Positions 1 through 7,404 are shown, numbered from the stretch's first letter. The stretch is DNA of 7,871 bases from an uncultured Rhodospirillaceae bacterium (GCA_937916005.1 CALGIA010000459.1:1-7871); one strand, 5' to 3'. Program-made: numbers and translations. Notes: generated from the sequence alone by a model not told the origin.

Positions 1-30
1 TTGCGCCAGCATGAAGGCGTGGATCTGCAT
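1..30 (-). CDS. Possible start of the next operon gene (partial)
   Basis: From an ATG at 30 the minus strand stays open to the window edge, reading MQIHAFMLAQ. It lies 59 nt beyond the AspDH-like stop in the same direction. There is no clear Shine-Dalgarno sequence and only ten residues are visible, so this is a weak candidate and no family can be named. A second in-frame ATG at 12 is also possible. Confidence 0.22.
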   Translation of the reverse strand, partial: MQIHAFMLAQ

Positions 31-45
31 GTCAGCGCTGGGTAA

Positions 46-71
46 TTACAACCGACATTTCGGGGTTGCAA
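46..71 (-). other. Inverted repeat downstream of the AspDH-like gene
   Basis: TTGCAACC and GGTTGTAA on the minus strand can pair over eight positions (one G-U) around a 10-nt loop, 18 nt past the stop codon. There is no U-run after it, so a terminator is not well supported. It may simply be intergenic structure before a following gene. Confidence 0.3.
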
Positions 72-89
72 GCATATGACCCATCCCGC

Positions 90-884
90 CTAAATCTCGA
101 TGGCGCCGGCTTTGTTCCGGATGGCGTGGATCACGCTGTGGGCGGCGAGCGTTGAGGTCTTGGGGTTGTCGGGCAGGGGTTTGCCGCGGATTTCCACGTC
201 GAATTCGCCGAACGCGCCTTCCGCGTGGAGCTGGTGGATATTGCCGTTCGCCGCCGGGTCGGCGATCAGCCGGACATCGGTCTTGTCGAACCCGGCCCCG
301 GCCAGGGCGATGGTGGCGGCGACGTTGGCGTTTTGCGGATAGAGCCGCGCCGCCTCGTCCGCCTTGCCGTCCAGCAGAATTGTTTCCTCGGTCATCGACG
401 CCAGATCATGTTCCAACTCGGCGGGCGTGCCTTTCCACGCGCCGGGCGGTTTGCGCGATGTGTAGGTCACGCGCGACAGGCCGCCGACCCGGGCCGCCGC
501 CAGCGCATCGGCGCCGGCCACGGCCCCCGCCGGCAACAGCAGCTTGGCCTGTCCGTCCACGGCGGCCTGGGACAGTTCGGCATAGAGCGCCGGGTCCGAC
601 AGGCAGCCGATGGAAATCACCACCAGATCGATGCCGCGCCGCAGAATCTCCACGCCATATTGGGCGACCGCCTGATGGCCGGCGCATTCGGCGGCGAGAT
701 CGGGAACCATGAGCAGATCATCCAGATCCGTCACCACCTGGATATCATCGGGCAGAGCGGCGCGGGTTTCCGCGAGCCGCGCCGGGCGCACCAGAACGGC
801 TGAGATGCGCGCCGGTTCATCCGCGCCGATATGCTTGATGATCTCCCGGGAGATCGCGCCATAGCCGATCAGCAAAACATTCAT
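90..884 (-). CDS. nadX: L-aspartate dehydrogenase-like protein (NadX family)
   Basis: 264 residues, the usual length of the family. NadX enzymes interconvert L-aspartate and iminoaspartate/oxaloacetate with NAD(P). The N-terminus has a Rossmann fold with a GYGAIS glycine motif (residues 7-12). The C-terminal AspDH domain carries family signatures: AGAVAGADAL (119-128), YPQNANVAAT (182-191), NIH (215-217, where H217 fits the expected catalytic histidine) and NPKTSTLAAHS (240-250). The ATG is preceded by AAGGA at 891-895, six nt upstream, so this start is well supported. The gene follows the ThDP enzyme by 15 nt and ends the recognisable operon. There is no nadA or nadB nearby, so NAD biosynthesis is unlikely to be its role here. 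I infer a catabolic amino-acid or imine redox step, possibly on a substrate other than aspartate. The family assignment is secure; the substrate is not. Confidence 0.9.
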   Translation of the reverse strand: MNVLLIGYGAISREIIKHIGADEPARISAVLVRPARLAETRAALPDDIQVVTDLDDLLMVPDLAAECAGHQAVAQYGVEILRRGIDLVVISIGCLSDPALYAELSQAAVDGQAKLLLPAGAVAGADALAAARVGGLSRVTYTSRKPPGAWKGTPAELEHDLASMTEETILLDGKADEAARLYPQNANVAATIALAGAGFDKTDVRLIADPAANGNIHQLHAEGAFGEFDVEIRGKPLPDNPKTSTLAAHSVIHAIRNKAGAIEI

Positions 885-899
885 CAGCGATCCTTGGTT

Positions 900-2564
900 T
901 TATGTGCGAACCGGCGGGCCGGCAAAGGGCTGCGCGAACGGCCCGACCGCCCGCATGTCGACCTCGATCATCGCCGGGCCTTCGACGATGAACCCGGCGA
1001 CCAGCGCCTTGCCCAGATCGGTGGCCTCATCGACGCGCCAATAGGGCAGTTCGAGGGATTCGGCAAAGATCGAAAAATCCGGGGTGTGAAGATCGGCATA
1101 GTTTTGCCGGCCGCCATATTTGGAATCCTGGATGTTGCGGATCACGCCATAGCCCCGGTCGTTCATGACCAGGAACACCACATCGGCCTGTTCCTGTATG
1201 GCGGTGGCGATTTCGGTCATGGAGATGGCGAACCCGCCATCCCCGGCCAGGGTCAGCGTCTTGCGGCCATTGGCGGCGAGGGCCGCCCCAATTCCCATGG
1301 GCACGCCGAGCCCGATGCCGCCGCCCAGGGCATGGACCCCGTCACGGGACCCGGTCAGGCGCGGCAGCCGGTTGCCCCAGGTGGAGTTGGACAGGGTGAT
1401 ATCGCGCACCCAGATCAGGTCATCGGGCGCCGCCGCCTGGACCGCATTGAGCACGGCGTTATAGGGGCCCAGGGTGTCGCGCATGGATTTTTCCGCCTTG
1501 GCGCGCGCATCGGCCAGATCGTCGGCGAAGGCGGGGTCGATCTTCATCCGGCCTTCGAGCCGCTTGGCAAGCCCGGCCAGGGTGATCGCCGAATCCCCAT
1601 GGACGAACCGGTTGGTTTTGTAGGACCGGTTTTCCGCCGCCGGGTCCGCATCGATCTGATAGAGCGGCCGTGGCAGGTCAAGGGTGTATTTCAGGGTTTC
1701 ATTCCCGCGCAGACGCGACCCCACCACCAGCATGGCGTCGCAGCTCCGGTAAAATTCCTCGATGGCCGGCTGCAAATTGAACGCGCCCAGCGACATGGCG
1801 AAATCTTCCGGCACGCTGCCGCGCCCCTGCACGCTGGTTACCACGCCGAAGCCGTATTCGGCCAGCTTGGCCGCGCCGAAACCCGCATGACGCGCGCCGC
1901 CGCCGAGCCAGACCATGGGGCGTCTGGCCTCGGCCAGCGCGTCGGCCAGCGCATCCAGCGCCGTTTCCGTCGGCAGCGGAAGGGGAACCTCGACGGGCAT
2001 GAAATCGGCCGGCCAATCCATCAGCGCTTCCTGCACGTCGATGGGAATTTCGATGCTGACCGGCCCGGTCGGCGGGGTCAGCGCGGTGCGTACCGCCTCT
2101 TTCAGAATCCCCAGCAATGTATCTGGCGACCAGATCCGCCACGCGGCCTTTGACACGGAGCGCAACATGGCGAGCTGATCGCGCGCCTCATGAATATAAC
2201 CCCGGTTCCGGTCGAGATAATCGACCTCGATCTGCCCGGTGATATGCAGGACCGGGGTGCCCGCGGTCAGGGCCTCCACCATGGCGCCGCAGGCATTGCC
2301 CGCCGCGGTGCCGGTGCTGGTCACCGCCACGCCGATGCCGCCGGACACCCGGGCGTTTGCGTCGGCCATGCTGACCGCGCCGGCCTCGGTCCGCGCCGGA
2401 ACGAAACGCAGCGCGTTGCGCCGGGCGATGGCGTCGAGCACGGGCATGTTGTGAATGCTGATCACGCCGAAGGCGGATTTCACCTCGCAGGTTTCCAGGA
2501 ATGCGACCAGGACTTCCCCCGCAGTGGGTTGTTCGGCTGGCCGTGATGTTTCAGCGTCAGACAT
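900..2564 (-). CDS. Thiamine-diphosphate-dependent enzyme, acetolactate synthase/2-oxoacid decarboxylase-like
   Basis: 554 residues from the chosen start. It has the three-domain ThDP layout: a PYR domain (about 12-180), a central Rossmann-like domain (about 195-325) and a PP domain (about 375-535). The proposed cofactor-activating glutamate is E60 in the segment PARTEAGAVSMADANAR. The PP domain has the GDG-X24-N motif starting at residue 441 (GDGGFAIS, then MNDRGYG). Family members decarboxylate 2-oxo acids or join them to aldehydes; sequence alone does not settle which. Enzymes annotated as acetolactate synthase-like, benzoylformate-decarboxylase-like or ketoarginine-decarboxylase-like would all fit, and there is no ilvN-type small subunit next to it. 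The ATG at 2564 overlaps the end of the upstream SDR by 8 nt and has GGAGG at 2576-2580. An in-frame ATG at 2588 would add eight residues but has no Shine-Dalgarno-like sequence ahead of it. Confidence 0.88.
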   Translation of the reverse strand: MSDAETSRPAEQPTAGEVLVAFLETCEVKSAFGVISIHNMPVLDAIARRNALRFVPARTEAGAVSMADANARVSGGIGVAVTSTGTAAGNACGAMVEALTAGTPVLHITGQIEVDYLDRNRGYIHEARDQLAMLRSVSKAAWRIWSPDTLLGILKEAVRTALTPPTGPVSIEIPIDVQEALMDWPADFMPVEVPLPLPTETALDALADALAEARRPMVWLGGGARHAGFGAAKLAEYGFGVVTSVQGRGSVPEDFAMSLGAFNLQPAIEEFYRSCDAMLVVGSRLRGNETLKYTLDLPRPLYQIDADPAAENRSYKTNRFVHGDSAITLAGLAKRLEGRMKIDPAFADDLADARAKAEKSMRDTLGPYNAVLNAVQAAAPDDLIWVRDITLSNSTWGNRLPRLTGSRDGVHALGGGIGLGVPMGIGAALAANGRKTLTLAGDGGFAISMTEIATAIQEQADVVFLVMNDRGYGVIRNIQDSKYGGRQNYADLHTPDFSIFAESLELPYWRVDEATDLGKALVAGFIVEGPAMIEVDMRAVGPFAQPFAGPPVRT

Positions 2565-3351
2565 ACTGGGCCTGGCCTCCGGAGACATCGATCAGGCCGC
2601 CGGTGGTATAGGACGACAGGGGCGATGCCAGAAACACGATTGCGGCGGCGGGCTCTTCCGGTTTTCCCATGCGGCCGAGCGGGATATTGCGCGCCCTGGC
2701 GAACCCGGCGAGCCAGTCGTCCCGGCTGACGCCCTCCGGCCCCTCGGTTTCATAGCGCCGCCGCCACTGCCCGGATTCGATCAGCCCCAGCAATATGGAA
2801 TTGACCCGGATGCCCTTGGGCGCGAATTCGCGCGCCAGGGATTTGGCCAGATTGAGCACCCCGGCCCGCGCCGCCGACGTGGCCACCATGTGGGGTTCCG
2901 GCTTCTGCGACAGCAATGCATTGACGCACACAATCGCGCCCGCATCGGACGCTTCCAGCATGGGCAGGAAGGCGCGCGTCGGGTGGATGATGCTGAAGAA
3001 TTTGAGGTCGAGTTCCTCACGCCAGGCATCATCGCTGGTTTCATCGAAACTGCCACGCCCGGCGCGCCCGGCATTATTGACCAGTATGTCGGTCCCGCCG
3101 AACAGATCGCGTACCGAGTCGCGGAACTGGCCGACCTGATCGATATCCAGCACATCGCAGGTCATGGCCAGCAGATTCGCCGCGCCGAACCCGGCTTCAA
3201 GGTCGCGCCGCGCCTCGTCCAGCCGGTCGCCGCTGCGTCCGCAGATCGCCACCCGCGCGCCGGCGCTCAACATCATCCGCGCGGTCTCAAGCCCGATGCC
3301 CGATGAGCCGCCGGTGATCACCGCGACCTTGCCCTTTAATCCGAAATCCAA
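2557..3351 (-). CDS. SDR-fold protein with degenerate catalytic tetrad
   Basis: 264 residues, classical SDR length. The cofactor side is intact: TGGSSGIG (13-20), R39 after the second strand (an NADP-type hint), D66 in the CDV motif, and NNAG (92-95). The active site is not. Aligning the conserved RAGVLNLAKSLA helix with the usual YxxxK-AG segment puts T158 at the tyrosine position and R162 at the lysine position. A145 or its neighbour falls at the serine position and K117 at the helix-4 asparagine position. It may therefore bind a dinucleotide without normal SDR chemistry, or use other residues. The start codon is TTG, supported by AGGGGAG at 3361-3367, nine nt upstream. It follows the IclR gene by 35 nt and overlaps the ThDP gene by 8 nt, suggesting co-translation with that enzyme. 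The fold is certain; the function is unknown. Confidence 0.88.
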   Translation of the reverse strand: MDFGLKGKVAVITGGSSGIGLETARMMLSAGARVAICGRSGDRLDEARRDLEAGFGAANLLAMTCDVLDIDQVGQFRDSVRDLFGGTDILVNNAGRAGRGSFDETSDDAWREELDLKFFSIIHPTRAFLPMLEASDAGAIVCVNALLSQKPEPHMVATSAARAGVLNLAKSLAREFAPKGIRVNSILLGLIESGQWRRRYETEGPEGVSRDDWLAGFARARNIPLGRMGKPEEPAAAIVFLASPLSSYTTGGLIDVSGGQAQYV

Positions 3352-3360
3352 CGCACTCTT

Positions 3361-3367
3361 CTCCCCT
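3361..3367 (-). promoter_or_regulatory. Ribosome binding site for a TTG-initiated SDR gene
   Basis: AGGGGAG sits nine nt before the TTG codon at 3351. The first codon read on the minus strand is TTG, not ATG, and no ATG lies nearby upstream in frame. The strong site and the immediate start of the Rossmann fold support TTG initiation. Confidence 0.65.
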
Positions 3368-3386
3368 GGACTCTATTTGACGGCGG

Positions 3387-4217
3387 CTATTCGGCGGCGC
3401 TGCGGATCGGAGACGTGCCGCCGCCCAGCGATGCCGATATCACCCGCGCAGCCTCGCACACCTTGTCCTTGAATTCACCTTCAAGTGTTGACTGCTCGAC
3501 CGATTGTTCGGCGGCGGTAATATTGATCGCACCGACCGCGCGCCCGGTGGAATCCCGCAACGGGGCGGCGACGCTGACCACGCCCCGTTCAAAAAACGAC
3601 CGGCTCACCACATAACCGCGCGCCGCATCGTCACGCAGCATCGCGCGCAGGGTTTCCACATCGCGCGGGGTCTGATCGGTAAAGCGTTCCAGGGCGTGTC
3701 CGTCGCCATAAATTTCGTCGAATTCGTCATCGCCCAGATCCGACAGCAGGACCCGCCCCATGGAAGATGCATGGGCGGCCAGCCTGGAGCCGGCGCGGAT
3801 ATTGCTGGCCAGGGTCGACCGGCTGGCATAGCGGCTGAGATACACGATGTCGGCCCGGTCCCGTATGGCCAGATGGGCGGACGCCCCGGTGGCGTCGCGC
3901 AGACCTTCCAGAATCGGCTGGGCGATTTCCGGCAGTTCCAGCGCGCTGAGATATTCAAAGCCGAGCCCGAGCACGGCGGGACCCAGCCGGTAGCCATTCT
4001 CCCGCCCGTCGCGGAGCAGGAACCCCATGGTTTCCAAAGTATGCAGGAGCCGGAACACGGTCGAGCGCGGCAAATCGAGCGCGCGGGCCAGATCGCCCGG
4101 ATGATGGACCGGATGTTCCCGCGAAAAACACCGCAGCAGTGTCAGGCCCCGCTCAAGTCCGGGCACCATGTAGCGGTCCTTGTCGCCGGTGTCGCCGGTG
4201 TCGCCCGCGTCGCTCAT
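3387..4217 (-). CDS. IclR-family transcriptional regulator
   Basis: 276 residues. An N-terminal winged helix-turn-helix spans about 18-78, with a recognition-helix segment PRSTVFRLLHTLETMG (50-65) and a wing ending in YRLGP. The IclR effector-binding domain spans about 93-265, with the typical HASSMGRVLLSDL (149-161), SVAAPL and GAINI segments. IclR proteins usually bind a small organic acid and act on the operon they belong to, as repressors or activators. The ATG shares an ATGA with the stop of the upstream hydrolase, so the two are translationally coupled and this start is likely. M17 (ATG at 4169) is the only other nearby candidate. The first 13 residues are a low-complexity GDTGDTGD stretch encoded by a 9-nt tandem repeat. 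Lying inside the operon, it would be autoregulated. The probable target is the palindromic region at 7720-7752. Confidence 0.95.
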   Translation of the reverse strand: MSDAGDTGDTGDKDRYMVPGLERGLTLLRCFSREHPVHHPGDLARALDLPRSTVFRLLHTLETMGFLLRDGRENGYRLGPAVLGLGFEYLSALELPEIAQPILEGLRDATGASAHLAIRDRADIVYLSRYASRSTLASNIRAGSRLAAHASSMGRVLLSDLGDDEFDEIYGDGHALERFTDQTPRDVETLRAMLRDDAARGYVVSRSFFERGVVSVAAPLRDSTGRAVGAINITAAEQSVEQSTLEGEFKDKVCEAARVISASLGGGTSPIRSAAE

Positions 4218-5023
4218 CCCTGCCCCGCGAGAAACCCGCCGAGGATTTCATTGAACAGGGCCGGGTTTTCCACATAGGAGGCATGACCGAGCCCGGCCAG
4301 GCTGCGATAGATTGCGCCGGGAATCGCGGCGGCGATGCGCTGGTTGAGGTCTTCCGGCGTCACCTTGTCGGCGGCGCCGCACATGACCAGAGCGGGCACG
4401 GCGATGGTCGCGATGTCGTCATAGATGTCCGACGAATGGAGCATTCGGGCGGCCTGGCAATAGCCGTCCACGCGCAGCGCCGACATCACGGCGCGCACTT
4501 TCGCCAGCGCTTCATCGGAGGCGTCGGGCGACAGGATCTCGCGGCCACGGGCTTCCGCCATCCCGGCGGGGCCCAGGTCGCGGATCGCCCCCATGCGCGC
4601 ATTGAGCCGCTCGACCCGGGCGGCATGACCGGCCTTTGCGTAACCGGCCGTCGCGCTGGCCAGGGTCACGGACAAAAGGCGTTCGGGAAAGCGCGCCGCG
4701 AAGGACGCGGCGATCACCGTGCCCAGGGAATGGCCGACCAGATGGATTTTTTCGATGCCCAGCGAATCCAGCAAACCGGCGGCGGCATCGGCGTAATCGC
4801 TTGATGAAGGCGTCTCGTCCGGCAGCGGATCCGATGCGCCATAGCCCGGCGCGTCCCAGGCGATCAGGCGCAGATGCGCGGAAAGACCATCGAGCTGCCC
4901 TTCCCACGACGCCGAGCCCGAACCGATGCCGTGCAGCAGCAGGGCGACCGGCCCCTGCCCCGCTTCCCGGTAGGAGATGGTCCGGCCGTTATGGTCAATT
5001 GTCCTGAGATCAGGCAGAGACAT
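4214..5023 (-). CDS. Alpha/beta hydrolase
   Basis: 269 residues, a complete alpha/beta-hydrolase fold of the lactonase/C-C-hydrolase size class. The oxyanion-hole motif HGIGSGSASW is at 31-40, the nucleophile elbow GHSLG at 97-101 (S99), the acid in GAADKVTP (D219) and the histidine in GLGHASY (H247). These form an intact Ser-Asp-His triad. A cap domain lies at about 130-205. No signal peptide is visible, so it should be cytoplasmic. In aromatic-degradation operons such proteins hydrolyse ring-fission products, enol-lactones or esters. I infer an analogous step here but cannot name the substrate. It begins 13 nt after the cupin stop with only a weak Shine-Dalgarno-like sequence, suggesting coupling to the cupin, and it overlaps the regulator by 4 nt. 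Confidence 0.93.
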   Translation of the reverse strand: MSLPDLRTIDHNGRTISYREAGQGPVALLLHGIGSGSASWEGQLDGLSAHLRLIAWDAPGYGASDPLPDETPSSSDYADAAAGLLDSLGIEKIHLVGHSLGTVIAASFAARFPERLLSVTLASATAGYAKAGHAARVERLNARMGAIRDLGPAGMAEARGREILSPDASDEALAKVRAVMSALRVDGYCQAARMLHSSDIYDDIATIAVPALVMCGAADKVTPEDLNQRIAAAIPGAIYRSLAGLGHASYVENPALFNEILGGFLAGQG

Positions 5024-5036
5024 ATCCAGGTCCGGG

Positions 5037-5552
5037 TCAGCGCTTGATCTTGGCCAAAGGGTGATCCGCCGGGTAGGTCGGCGTCACGGGCTTCTTGCTG
5101 CCCAGCATCACGCACATCAGCGCTTCTTCCTGGCCATGATTATAGAGCCCGCGATAGACCCCGGCCGGAACCGACGCCAGATCGCGTTCATGCAGTTCGG
5201 TTTCCCAGGATTCGCCTTCATGCTCGAAGGACAGTTTGATCTTGCCGCGCAGCATGAAGAACACTTCCTCCACATCCACATGGATATGCATGGGACCTTC
5301 ACAGCCCGGCGGCAAGACCATGGTCGAAAAGGTGAAATGTTCCGACGGCACGGTGTTCTCATCGCTGGCGACCCCGGTGCCCCCGGTGCCCATGTAGCGC
5401 ATCTGGGCGCGGCGATATTTGGGATCGAAATCGGACTGGAACTTCAGGGCGTCCCAGTCATAGGTCCGCGTGTCATAGCGCGCGATGCGGGTGTCGACCC
5501 ATTCGCCCAGAGTCTTGCCCTCGGGAATTTCGGCATTTGTTTCGGAACTCAT
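5037..5552 (-). CDS. Single-domain cupin protein
   Basis: 171 residues with one conserved beta-barrel. Cupin motif 1 is seen at about 83-102: G, then H89-x-H91, E95 (or E96), ending FFMLRG. Motif 2 is PAGVYRGLYN (129-138), in which the position of the usual metal-binding histidine is R134. The metal site would therefore have two His and one Glu unless another residue contributes. Cupins in catabolic operons may be dioxygenases, isomerases or non-catalytic binding proteins; none can be chosen from the sequence. The ATG has a strong AGGGAG at 5560-5565, seven nt upstream. It sits 24 nt downstream of the SDR gene and 13 nt upstream of the hydrolase. Confidence 0.9.
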   Translation of the reverse strand: MSSETNAEIPEGKTLGEWVDTRIARYDTRTYDWDALKFQSDFDPKYRRAQMRYMGTGGTGVASDENTVPSEHFTFSTMVLPPGCEGPMHIHVDVEEVFFMLRGKIKLSFEHEGESWETELHERDLASVPAGVYRGLYNHGQEEALMCVMLGSKKPVTPTYPADHPLAKIKR

Positions 5553-5576
5553 TCTGGTTCTCCCTGGTGGATATAA

Positions 5577-6338
5577 TCAGTTGAAAACAAAACCGCCATT
5601 GGCGGGCAGTAATTGACCGGTGACGAAATCAGCGGCGTCGGACAGCAGATACAGCGCCGGCCCGACCACATCTTCCGGGTTTTGCGCGCGCGGCATGGCG
5701 CGGCCATCCACATATAGCCGATGACGTTCTTCCGGCACATATTCCGTCGCCTCGACCAAGGTGAGGCCGGGCGCGATGGCGTTGACCGAAATGCCGTCGG
5801 GTCCCAACTCGCGGGCCAGCGACCTTGTCATGGCAATGATCGCGCCCTTGCTGGAGACATAATGCAGCAAATTGGGCGCACCCCAGAGCGCCGTGTCCGA
5901 CGCCACATTGACGATCTTGCCGTTGCCCGCGTTGCGCAGACCGGGCAGGCAGGCCTTGACCATCAGCCAGGTGCCGCGCACGTTCACATTCATCACCCGG
6001 TCCCAGGTTTCGATGTCGATTTCCTCGCAGCTCTTGCCGCCGATGCCGGTGGCGATGGCCGCATTGTTGATCAGCCCGTCGATCCCGCCGAGATGCCGGA
6101 CCGCCGCCGCAGCGAAAGCCTGGACCGAGTCCGGCCGGGCCAGATCGAGCGCTTCGAAATGAACCTCCGCCCCACCGGACCCAATCGCATCGGCCGTCGC
6201 CCGGCCGAGATCTTCGAGTATATCGCCCAGCACCAGCCGCGCACCGGCCTGGGCTGCGTGTTCGGCAAAGGCCCGGCCAAGACCTCGGGCCGCGCCGGTA
6301 ATCACGACCCTTTTCCGGTCGAGGGAAATCGGAGTCAT
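5577..6338 (-). CDS. Classical SDR-family dehydrogenase
   Basis: 253 residues. It has the cofactor motif TGAARGLG (14-21), an acidic D39 at the end of the second strand that favours NAD, NNAA (91-94), and a complete catalytic tetrad N119, S147, Y160, K164. The S-to-Y spacing is the expected 13 residues and Y-x-x-x-K reads YVSSK. The C-terminus ends in the common GG-F-V-F-N style. It is a competent NAD-dependent alcohol or diol dehydrogenase. Because it follows the Rieske oxygenase gene directly (12-nt gap), I infer oxidation of the hydroxylated or cis-dihydrodiol product. There is no clear Shine-Dalgarno sequence before its ATG, so translation probably depends on the oxygenase gene. The substrate is not determined. 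Confidence 0.93.
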   Translation of the reverse strand: MTPISLDRKRVVITGAARGLGRAFAEHAAQAGARLVLGDILEDLGRATADAIGSGGAEVHFEALDLARPDSVQAFAAAAVRHLGGIDGLINNAAIATGIGGKSCEEIDIETWDRVMNVNVRGTWLMVKACLPGLRNAGNGKIVNVASDTALWGAPNLLHYVSSKGAIIAMTRSLARELGPDGISVNAIAPGLTLVEATEYVPEERHRLYVDGRAMPRAQNPEDVVGPALYLLSDAADFVTGQLLPANGGFVFN

Positions 6339-6350
6339 GTTCAGACCAGC

Positions 6351-7397
6351 CTATTCGGCCGCGACGGCGGCGCGCGCGTCGGCCAGGGCGGCAAGCTGGC
6401 TTTCGGCTTCGACTTCCATCATCCGGCGGACCCGGGCCAGACCCGTATCATGCTGATACAGGAATTCCTTGTCGCGGGCGTCATTGGGCATGCCTTCGAG
6501 GACGATACGGTCCTGTTCGAGCACATCCCAATGCAGGCCTTCCAGCCGGGTGCGGTACATGAATTTCCAGACATCCCGTTCCCAGCCCGAGACCTTGCGG
6601 GTGCGCCAGAAAAATACACGGCAGTTTTCATCATCGACCGGCGTTGCGAAGCCGACGATGCCGAACTCGCCGCCCGGCCCCGCGTTCTTGCGATAGGGCA
6701 ACGTCAGGCGCATCCAGTAGGCGCCCGTATCGGCGAACTCCACCCAGTCGAAATTGACGCCGCGCTGGCCGTCTTTCTCAAAAATCAGGCCGTGATCCGT
6801 ATCGCGCACCCGCATCACGGCTTCCTTGTCACCCTCGGACATGGAATGGGACACCGCATGCAGGTAGGTGCCGTGCATGGGATCCATGACATTGTCGATT
6901 GCGTAGCGGTAGTTACAGTTCCAATGGGCGGTGCACAGCAGTCCGGCCCATTCGTCCGAGGTGAATTCTTCCGGCATATCGAACGGGACCGGATCGGGGT
7001 GCAGTTCATCGCCGAACCAGACGAAAATGCCGCCCATATGTTCGAAGCTGGGGTAGGACTTGACCGCCTTTTCGCCCTCCATCGGACATTGCGGGACCGC
7101 CGGAACTTTGGCGACAACGCCGTCGCCGGTCACCTGGATGCCATGATACCAGCAGGCGATCCGGTCGCCCATATACCGGCCCATGGACAGGCGCGCGCCG
7201 CGATGGGGGCACCGGTCTTCGAGCACATTGATCTTCCCCTTGCCGTCGCGCCACACAACGATCGGGTCACCGAGGCGCATCATGCCAACCGGCTTGTCCT
7301 TGATGGTCCAGCTGGGCGCGATCGGATACCATTTGTTGCGCACGCCGCGATCAACGAGCTGTTCAACCTGTTCGGGGGAAATTTTTGTTTTGGCCAT
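6351..7397 (-). CDS. Rieske non-heme iron oxygenase, alpha (catalytic) subunit
   Basis: 348 residues. The N-terminal Rieske domain (about 22-130) carries C63-P-H65, then 16 residues, then C82-W-Y-H85, which ligate the 2Fe-2S cluster. The C-terminal catalytic domain has the mononuclear iron motif D172-x2-H175-x4-H180 (in DPMHGTYLH). D168 sits at the usual electron-bridging position, and D296 in LEQDRIVLEG is a plausible third ligand. Such enzymes add O2 to aromatic rings or perform O-/N-demethylation and hydroxylation. The length and one-component look resemble the VanA/phthalate-oxygenase type, which needs a separate reductase. None is present in the window, nor is a beta subunit. The start is the ATG at 7397, with AAGGAG seven nt upstream. 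A 46-residue in-frame extension to 7535 is rejected because it runs into the preceding gene. This is probably the committing step of the pathway. Confidence 0.95.
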   Translation of the reverse strand: MAKTKISPEQVEQLVDRGVRNKWYPIAPSWTIKDKPVGMMRLGDPIVVWRDGKGKINVLEDRCPHRGARLSMGRYMGDRIACWYHGIQVTGDGVVAKVPAVPQCPMEGEKAVKSYPSFEHMGGIFVWFGDELHPDPVPFDMPEEFTSDEWAGLLCTAHWNCNYRYAIDNVMDPMHGTYLHAVSHSMSEGDKEAVMRVRDTDHGLIFEKDGQRGVNFDWVEFADTGAYWMRLTLPYRKNAGPGGEFGIVGFATPVDDENCRVFFWRTRKVSGWERDVWKFMYRTRLEGLHWDVLEQDRIVLEGMPNDARDKEFLYQHDTGLARVRRMMEVEAESQLAALADARAAVAAE

Positions 7398-7404
7398 ATT
7401 GAGT

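Noticed and set aside
831..2153. A 440-codon open frame on the plus strand
   Set aside because: It is antisense to the ThDP enzyme and the start of the AspDH-like gene, with no family motif. It is a GC-rich shadow frame.
2565..2588. Earlier ATG for the ThDP enzyme at 2588
   Set aside because: It has no Shine-Dalgarno-like sequence and lies deeper in the SDR gene, whereas GGAGG precedes the ATG at 2564. It remains possible, because that GGAGG spacing (11 nt) is slightly long.
2455..3306. A 283-codon plus-strand frame, and a similar 257-codon frame at 3504-4277
   Set aside because: Both lie opposite well-supported genes (SDR and IclR/hydrolase) and show no coherent domain.
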